From positions 34,630,361-34,694,360 of the forward strand of contig CM055106.1 in assembly GCA_029204225.1 (NCBI GenBank): a stretch of 64,000 nt of DNA. The letters run 5' to 3'. A program made the position numbers and the translations under genes. This DNA comes from Diphasiastrum complanatum. Its lineage: Eukaryota; Streptophyta; Lycopodiopsida; Lycopodiales; Lycopodiaceae. Below, piece by piece: positions 56,980-64,000 of this stretch. Numbering within the stretch: position 1 is the stretch's first letter; each line of letters starts with the position of its first letter. Under the pieces are notes generated by a model. It had not been told where the DNA came from. It saw nothing but the letters and a program-made list of their open reading frames with translations, and searched no databases.

Positions 56980-57400
56980 AATTCATCGGATTCTTGTCCT
57001 ATACTAAATAAGAGAATGTGATACCCTAGCAAAGGCAACTCAATCAAGGGCAGATACACTTCCCAATGAGATTGCCACCAAAAATATGCTCGAAGCATTT
57101 TCTCCCTCATCTGATTTGTTCTTTCCGTCTCTGACCAATGGTCAGAACAACTTAAGCTCAAAGTCGTTTCTAGTTTAGCGAATACAACCGACCAAAAGTG
57201 ACCAGTACCTTGGATCGCGATCGTTCACAATGTCACTTGGTAATCCGTAAAGTCTAAACAGACGCTCTACAACTACTTGAGCAAAATCAGATGCCTTCTT
57301 GGTAGTCCTTACCCGAATAAACATAACCGATCTGGCAAGATGTCAGTCATCACCAAAGTTCTGTTATCTTGTTTATTCATCTGGGGTATTTTTATCATGA
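56980..57400 (-). pseudogene. Gypsy integrase core fragment
   Basis: Leftward reading gives SDFAQVVVERLFRLYGLPSD, then IVNDRDPRYW, then TERTNQM and YLPLIE, the second Asp region and the TNQ..E region of the integrase core. Several shifts and stops are present. It is probably a different element from the Gypsy split at 51206/58946. Confidence 0.75.
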
Positions 57401-57921
57401 TCACAGTTCCCGAGACCATACCATATCATAAGAGTGCACCACAATTCTTAGAAGACACATGAGTTCTTCCAAAAAGTCCTTTCCATCAGGAAAGTTTCAC
57501 ACTAAGATATTGATTCAACCTGTAAAAACACATGTAAACCACACTTCTAAAAGTTTATAAATTCCAGCAAGTGATAAATACAAGCTTTAGAGGTGAATGA
57601 AAGAGCACACTTAGTGAATCACAAGACTAGCTTCACTAGCTTGTTAAATCTTGGTCTTTAGATGTAGATCTAAGATCACTTCACATGAGAATGTTCCTCA
57701 ACCTGTTAAGAACCTTAAAACACATTTCATAATGGTTAAAACCTTTCAGCAAATGCTCCAATCAGATTACATTAGGAGAGTTACTTACATGCTCAACAAA
57801 GTACACCAAAATTTATGCAAAAGATTGTTGACAATCTGTTCACCCAAAAGGGTATCTTTTATCCAAGTGGGAGCTTTGCTCAGCCTTTTGGAGAAATACA
57901 AAGTCACTCAAAAAGTATTTG

Positions 57922-57990
57922 TCATCCACTTAAGGAGAAGGTTCATCCACTTAAGGAGAGTGTTCATCCACAAAGGAGAGTTTCATCCAC
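57922..57990. repeat. 21-bp tandem repeat, about 3.5 copies
   Basis: TCATCCACTTAAGGAGAAGGT-type units at 57922, 57943 and 57964, plus a partial copy. Confidence 0.8.
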
Positions 57991-58278
57991 AGAAGTAGAG
58001 ATTGTCAACAATACATTGAACAAAACATTGTTAGTATTGAATATGCACAAGCCTCACAATCAACAAATGATTAGGTGTTATGATCCAATCCAAAATAGCT
58101 TCTTCTCAGCCTCTGATCTTCAATAGACCTGAAATATGCTTTTGATCCACAAGTTCAACTCACAAAACAAAGGTTAGTAAGATTTGATCAACAATGCAAT
58201 GCATAATCATGCTAGAACTTGATCAAACATCCAAATATCACCATAAATGGAAACCTTACTAAAAATAATAGCCAACTA

Positions 58279-58290
58279 GCTCTGATACCA
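58279..58290 (-). other. Copia primer binding site (tRNA-iMet)
   Basis: The minus strand reads TGGTATCAGAGC directly after the end of the LTR at 58291. This identifies that LTR as the 5' LTR of a minus-strand element. Confidence 0.9.
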
Positions 58291-58945
58291 TGTGAAAGAA
58301 GTGGATCTTGAATAGATCCAAACTCCCAAAATACTTGGCTAAGATCTTTGCACAACAAGCTACAAAAGCTAGAAATGGCAAAGCATCCTAATGCTACCTT
58401 TGATACACATGAACTTGACAAAGCATTCAAGAGACAAAAGAAACTAATAAAAGGTACTGATGGCAGCCAAAAACAACAACATACCAGCCCTACAACAACA
58501 GCCTACCACTTTTGGAAACCTCTTAAGATCATACACAAAAGCTTGAAGACAATACACAAAGCAATGCTCTCAATGGAGGAAGAAACTGTGACAATGATCT
58601 ATTGATCTCTCTCAACAATACAATAAGTTTCTCCAACCTGTTCTCCACGAATTTCAGCCTAATATAAGTGAGAGAGATGACTCTCTCTCCTCTCTCTAGA
58701 ACCTAGGACCCAAATTTAGGGCACTAGTAGCCTAAAATAGCCAATTTTGGCCTATATGTCTAAATAACATGATTTTGGTGTCATTTCGAAGGTCCTAAAG
58801 TTTGAGACTTCTTCAACATGAAATATATACTAAAATACAAGTATCTAGGCCTCTTTCACACGTGTGAAATGTTATATCCAAAACTATGTACAAAAATTGC
58901 CAATTTAGGCCTCAAACTAGCTAGGAAATGTTGACAATTTTCACA
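58291..58945 (-). repeat. Copia 5' LTR (655 bp), copy 2, inverted
   Basis: It is exactly as long as copy 1 (50551-51205) and its reverse complement, with scattered substitutions (about 4% over the first 180 bp compared by eye). On the + strand it ends TTTTCACA and is followed by CGTCA, the complement of the TGACG that follows copy 1. Confidence 0.93.
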
Positions 58946-59776
58946 CGTCATGCAAATGGCGTTCCAGGATTTGTTACATCGCATTGTCGAGATTTACCTT
59001 GATGATTTAGGTGTACATTCTTTTGCAGACAAACACCTCGAAGCCTTGAAAAGATATACACTCGCTGTTGCAGGTTTGGTATATCCCTAGACCCTGAGAA
59101 AAGTCAAATCCGGGTCACCTATGGGGTTGTGCTCGGACATATTATATCTGAGGTTGGTATTTCTACTGATCCTTTGTTATAGTTGAGATGCCTTTACCCG
59201 TAACGGTGAAAGAAGTCTACGTTTTCTTAAGCCATACTAACTACTATCGCATCTTCATAAGCGACTACACCGGTAAGGCAAGGCCCATTTATTTAGTTGT
59301 GGTCGACCCTAGATGGACCGAAGAACACATAAAAGCTTTTGAGGAATTGAAAACAACACTTACCACTGCATCCATACTTCGTTCCCCAGATTACACGGAG
59401 GAATTCCACGTGCATACTAACGCGAGTAAGTATGCAATTGGAGGTATCCTAGCACAACCGGACGAATATGAAGAAGATTTCTCGATACGTTTCTTGAGCA
59501 GACAACTGGTGTGTATTGAAGTAAACTATACAACAATCAAGCATGAAGCACTGGCCATGGTCTACGTCTCGTACAACAACTCCGAGGCTTTTTTTTGCTT
59601 TCTATACAGACCATCAAACATTGTTAAATATTGTTAACAATTCTTGTAACATATGCATAGCTATATGGCTCTTGATACTTGAGGAATTCACATTCTGCGT
59701 AGTCCTCAGGAAAGGCACACAACACTTCATGGCCGAACACCTTTCCAGACTTTCCAGTCAACGGCAATCTACCTGA
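58946..59776 (+). pseudogene. Gypsy RT end and RNase H, 3' half of the split element
   Basis: It starts in the RT frame with VMQMAFQDLLHRIVEIYLDD (catalytic YLDD) and DLGVHSFADKHLEALK, then has shifts near 59060. After them come VKEVYVFLSHTNYYRIFI, DPRWTEEHIKAFEELK and RNase H, which reads FHVHTNASKYAIGGILAQPD (the usual catalytic Asp is Asn), FLSRQL, YTTIKHEALAMVY and, in another frame, FYTDHQTLL. Together with 51206-51740 it makes one RT. Confidence 0.9.
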
Positions 59777-60589
59777 TGCATGCCTTTCTAGCATCATGAA
59801 TTACATAAGGTTCTTCGACGGGGAACTACTTCATTACATGGTTAGGGCTTGGAACATATTGTGGATGCTGCAAGATAGTTGGAGGAAGAAGAAACTCGGA
59901 AGAAGTGCTGAAAACAGCGTCGACATCATCGACGAGATGACTCGTCTGTCTCTGAGAGTTCTTCAGGGTTAGAGATGCTTGAGTATCTATCAGGGGTGTG
60001 ATGAGGCGTTGTTAGTCCAAAGAGCAGTGGTTGATGAGAATGATGTTAGTAGTGGTGGTGGATGCGGGAGTGATGGGTGGATCAGTAACTTGGATGGTAG
60101 TGGTGGTGTTAGCTGATGGGATCTACTGGCTTTCCCTCGACTGATCTGCTTATCCGTCATCGTCGTCATCTAACTCGATTAGGTTCGCATCATCAAAGTA
60201 TGTGGATGTGTCCGTGAGGATGTGGACTTGTTGGGCATGTTCTTGTTGAACTACTGTTGTGTCTTTGGGAATGAGATTCCCATCTCCCTCCCCTCCCAAA
60301 ACTTGTGCCGTTGGTGATGTTGGCGGTGTTGGCATGGTAATAACTATTGGGGGAGTGGCAACCGAAGCTTATGGATCGACATAAGTTGTAAAATCTATCC
60401 TTGTGAGCTAGACCATCAGATGTTGACTTGTATCACGCTTGGTGAAAAAGATATCAATGAAAAAAAAGAAAGGGAACAATAATGCATTAAATACCAACAC
60501 AGGCAATCAAAAAACATAGAATTTGGTAAAATAAAATGCAATAAAAAATTATCAAAAATATATACAAGAGTAAGGGTTTCTGGATCTAG
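59777..60589. other. Unassigned Gypsy interior
   Basis: No domain was recognised. GATGATGG-type runs encode an Asp-rich stretch on the minus strand near 60150-60200. Confidence 0.35.
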
Positions 60590-61150
60590 ATGGGGTCAAC
60601 AAAAAATAACTCTTCACAGTATCGCCGTAGATGACCGCCATTTACGACAGTGTCGAGGAGGACTCCGTCAAGTGTTTCTAACTGGATTGCTCTGTTTGGG
60701 AAGATTTTATTTATGACATATGCCCCTTCGCTTCTGAATTTTAATTTTCCGGGGTGCTTCTTAGATGTGTAGAGAAGTACTTGATCACCTAAGTGTAATT
60801 CCTTATTGCATAGGTGACGATCATGCCAGGCTTTTTGTTGACGTTTGTTTACTAATTGTGCGTGATACGAGATGAGTCGAGTCTCACACTATTGGGCTAA
60901 CATAAATAGCTTGTTTTGGACTTCTTGTTCGATTGTAACTTTCTGACATAGATCAGTAGAGAAAGCTTGAATGACTCGCAAGGAAGGAACTAAGAATTCA
61001 ACAGGCATTACTGTCTCTTAACCGTAGACGAGATGGAAGGGAGTAACTTATCTAGTGGCCTTCTTGGGAGTTGTGCGGTACGCCCATATAGCAAAAAACA
61101 GCTTGGTTTTCTAATGTGATCGACTAGTTTCAACTATGTTGGTTAGGATC
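60590..61150 (-). pseudogene. Gypsy integrase C-terminal part, opposite orientation
   Basis: Leftward reading gives AIWAYRTTPKKATR, VTPFHLVYG*ETVMPVEF, AWHDRHLCNKELHLGDQVLL and PGKLKFRSEGAYVI, then QLETLDGVLLDTVVNGGHL, the plant Gypsy integrase tail. The RNase H just to the left is on the + strand, so either a further inversion or a second element is involved. Confidence 0.85.
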
Positions 61151-61739
61151 TTACAGATTGTCTTGTTGGTGGAGAGTGCCGAGTATTGCAGATCCATGAC
61201 CTTCCTCATGAATCAAGAATGCTTATGGGATTGAGGCTTAGACCCAATAGGGATCAACCCCAACGTAGCCCTCCAATCAGAAGATGACCACCAGATGATG
61301 GCTTGACTCTATTATAGAGCGACCTTCATGTCCTCTTGCTATGTCACAATGGTGAAAGACTGGCAAGAATTCGGGTTCATAAAAAAGGTGCGAGACTACC
61401 TGGGCCCATTACCCTTCGGAAGCAAATTACACTTCCAAGTATTTGAAGCCCTAGGAAAGAAGATGAGCACAAGAAAACAATCCGAAAACAACAAGGCAAG
61501 CAAGAATCGCAGGAGGTTCTCAAGCATGCAAGGATGTAAAGTCCATTGAGAGATCTCAAATTTTGCAAAACAATTTTGTAGCGAATAAGGTTTTATGAAA
61601 GTGATAGAAGATCCATGCTTTTCCAAGTGCCAAGTAGAAACGACGTCATTCCATATGTGTTGCAGTGGGTCCTGATGTTGGTAGATTTTGAGGAATCTTC
61701 AAGATGCCAAGCCAAGCTATTCTACAGAGCATCTCTCAC

Positions 61740-62636
61740 CCTAAACCCTCTTAAATAAACTAGAGTAAGCCACCTTTTGATGGTGACCTCTAGTGGAGGA
61801 GCTAATTCCACTTGTAAATTGTAATTTGTGATATTGCCACTTAGGCTCCACATGGGCAGGCTCTTGGCTTATTTAAGAGCCCCCCTCTCTTGTTAGGAGC
61901 TTTGGATTGTAATGCTCTTGCTCTTGTTTTAATAGAAAAGATCCTCCACAAATTTTGAGTCTTCATCTTAGCTCCATGATCATGTTGTGTTCTTGAGTAA
62001 AGCTTTCATGATCTTGCTTCCCTTCTTTAATGTATTTGTGGAATTAGAATAGATTTCTTGTTTTTCATTATGTTTGTGGAAGTAGAGTGGATTAGATTCT
62101 TGCTTTCTTGTTCTTGATTTTAAACAAGCTTCAAGTAAACTAAATAGGCTGGATTTTGTGGTGTAGATCTTGCATATCCCCTAACAGTCCAGTTCTTGAT
62201 GTTCTTGAGAAGCCCAAAAATCAAGAAATGGTTATTTCTTGATCCTTGCACTTTGGTGGCTTGTTAGTTAGTTTCTTGTTTCTTCTGTCTTACATTTCTG
62301 TTGATCCATTAGATTAATCTGAGAATCTTGATTGTTTCCAATCGTTTTACAATAGTTAGAAGTAAGAATTAAATGGAGTTCACCTGCAATGCATGTTTAT
62401 CTTTGGATGGACGTTATAGGCTTGCATAGTTTTTGATTTCATGAGTAACGTGAACTGAGTAATCCACTGACAGGCTGGATTAAATATACTACAACAAAAA
62501 CCAAACCTTCTGACTGATTTGACGATGTATTAAGAAGAACACATCAATATTGCCTAACTGCCTGGTAACGGGTAGAAACTTCCTATAACTAGAGTTAAGA
62601 AACCAAAAGAAATTGCTTTACAGATTCTAAGTGATA
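61740..62636 (+). repeat. Gypsy 3' LTR, end truncated
   Basis: Its right half is the inverse of 54348-54899. TATTTAAGAG (about 61871) is a TATA-like box. Homology to the 5' copy ends at GTGATA (62636), about 20 bp short of the true LTR end. A related LTR starts near 63300. The left limit is approximate. Confidence 0.75.
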
Positions 62637-62943
62637 TACATAACTCCAATCTCATCAATGGCATACAAACTTTGATGCTTTTCCTAGGTTTAGCACCAAA
62701 AAACTCATCAAAATCTACAAAATGGAATTGTTTGGATCTTGTGTATATTGAAGATTAGAGATAGGTTCATACACATGTAGACAGAACATATTTATATGCT
62801 CACCAAGTTTGGTTCAATAATGTTCACTTTTGGACTTGATTACAACTCGCCCTTACAAGACTAGCTTTCAAGCAAAATCTTGCTAAAAATGGATTGTCCA
62901 ATGATCATTAACTATCCTCTTGTACTTGGCTCTGATACCATAT
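62637..62943 (-). mobile_element. 5' end of an antisense Copia-like element with primer site
   Basis: The minus strand reads TGGTATCAGAGCCAAG (62940-62925), a tRNA-iMet site, next to LTR-like sequence starting at 62944. The interior to the left shows no gene and ends where the Gypsy LTR is cut. Confidence 0.6.
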
Positions 62944-63295
62944 TGAAAGTACAATACAAAGGCATGAGGCTCACATGATTTTAAACTATTATCCTAGCTA
63001 GTATTTCTCGGCTCTTATGCTCGGCTCTCATTCTCATCCTTCTCTTCTTCCTAAGGGACCTCCTCAGTCTAGGGTGAGAGATTGTTGGCTGATTCTAACG
63101 AATCCCCAAGATACTTGGCCAGAGCTACCCACGAGCACCTCTCACCTTAGACCGAGGAGGTCTCTGAGAAGACGAGACGAATGAAGACTGAGAGCCGAGG
63201 AATACTAGTTAATACTGACAAGCAAGAACTGTGCAAGCCTCATGGTGAATCCTGAAGATGGAATGACCATGTAGGAACTAGTATTTCTAGGCAAA
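62944..63295 (-). repeat. LTR-like segment forming a large foldback
   Basis: Arms 62962-63080 and 63139-63244 are imperfect inverse copies (GGCATGAGGCTC..., CTAGTATTTCTCGGCTCT, GGGACCTCCTC.GTCTA.GGTGAGAG) around a 58-nt centre. It is either an LTR with a long hairpin or a foldback element inside one. Confidence 0.7.
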
Positions 63296-63299
63296 TGTA

Positions 63300-64000
63300 A
63301 TAAATGCAAGTAGACCCCTCTTTAAGAAAGTATAGTGAGCCGCCTTTTGATGTTGACATCTAGTGGAGTGCATTATTCCACTTGTAATTTGTGAAATGTG
63401 GAAATACCACTAGGATGCCACCTAAGGACTCTCTTGCCTATTTAAGAGACTCTCTCTTTGAGAAGAGGAGCTTTTTGTGTAATGTACCTACTCCATGTCC
63501 AAATTAGAAGAGCCTCCATGAGTTTTGGTGTATCCTTTGAGCTCCTTGATCACGCTTGTTTCTTGAGTGATGCATTCATGATGCTGCCCTTCCATCCTTT
63601 GTGTGTAGTTCTGGATCATAGAGTGGATTAGTTTTTTTGTTTTCTTGTGTAAATGTAGGAATCAACATTCAGGTAAACTAAATAGGTTGGATTTGCAATG
63701 TAAATCTTGCATATCTTCTTACAGTCTAGTTCTTGATGTTCTTGGACTGTCCAAGAATCAAGAAATGAGTATTTCTTGATCCTTGGACTGTTAAATACTG
63801 TTAGATTAGTTTCTTATTTCTTGTATGTGGATTAATGCAGGTGTAGAATAGTTTTAATGTTTAGGATCTGATTCAAATTCATTTTTGCAGCAGTAGAGTA
63901 GGATTTTGACCACTGTTCAACGATTCTGCATGCTGATTTTATGGTTGGACATTTTGGCATGCATGATTAATTGATTGTGGTCATTTATGCATGTGCTTTC
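63300..64000 (+). repeat. Second Gypsy LTR of the same family, runs off the window
   Basis: It is colinear with 61750-62260 (GAGCCGCCTTTTGATGTTGA, TATTTAAGAGACTCTC, AACTAAATAGGTTGGATTT, AAGAATCAAGAAATGAGTAT), with clear divergence. Interior sequence would lie right of the window. Confidence 0.75.

Larger units (their letters stand above)
54900..58278. other. Composite repeat region between the Gypsy LTR and the inverted Copia 5' end
   Basis: The right part leads from the Copia primer site and may be its leader. The middle contains a Gypsy integrase fragment (56980-57400). Near 55040-55090 words resemble the LTRs at 21290 and 24013. No intact gene was seen. Confidence 0.45.

Noticed and set aside
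1-64000. CRISPR arrays, rRNA, tRNA genes, bacterial operons
   Set aside because: No regularly spaced direct repeats with unique spacers and no rRNA or tRNA sequence were seen; tRNA-like words are only retrotransposon primer sites.

Overview
This is nuclear DNA from a land plant with a large, repeat-rich genome. The evidence is decayed Copia and Gypsy retrotransposons primed by plant-type tRNA-iMet and tRNA-Asp sites, at least three LINE copies, and one conserved eukaryotic gene whose exons are separated by introns of up to 12.7 kb. Introns this large, together with many (AG)n tracts, suggest a fern or gymnosperm, but the sequence alone does not decide this.

The one host gene recognised is RPC5 (POLR3E/C37-like), a subunit of RNA polymerase III, on the + strand. 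Eleven exons between 6594 and 43694 were placed by hand. All their phases are compatible, and together they encode 591 residues plus the stop codon. They include two micro-exons, of 31 nt (6830-6860, tentative) and 52 nt (31576-31627). The N-terminal exons are not found and presumably lie left of base 1. Introns 2, 3, 6 and 7 (12.7, 5.4, 5.9 and 8.5 kb) are filled with transposons; the other introns are 0.1-1.5 kb.

Layout. 1-5945: a Copia 3' end and its LTR appear nested in a second Copia, which also carries a solo LTR with a perfect target duplication and lacks its RT domain. 6594-19754: RPC5 exons 1-3; intron 2 holds two antisense LINE copies (A and B), (AG)n tracts and an 814-bp hAT-like element with an 8-bp target duplication. 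19755-25131: a long palindrome and a Copia-related composite. 25132-25714: three closely spaced exons. 25715-40107: an antisense Copia, exon 7, a cryptically simple tract, a two-exon acidic-tail coding remnant and LINE copy C. 40108-43694: the large exon 8 and the C-terminal exons, with a LINE tail inside a (TC)n tract next to a splice donor. 45080-64000: a graveyard of LTR elements, including a chromovirus remnant, a Copia with unrecognised reading frames, and a Gypsy split and partly inverted around a Copia insertion.

The observations most worth following are: (i) a LINE family whose two readable 5' ends and two readable 3' ends all abut (TC)n microsatellites, with ORF1 starting 1-3 nt after the tract; (ii) an inversion deduced from two 655-bp Copia LTRs in opposite orientation, carrying complementary copies of one 5-bp target duplication inside a single Gypsy RT frame; (iii) MITE-like elements in which a CG-rich word recurs in both orientations. 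No CRISPR array, tRNA, rRNA or intact transposable-element polyprotein was found.
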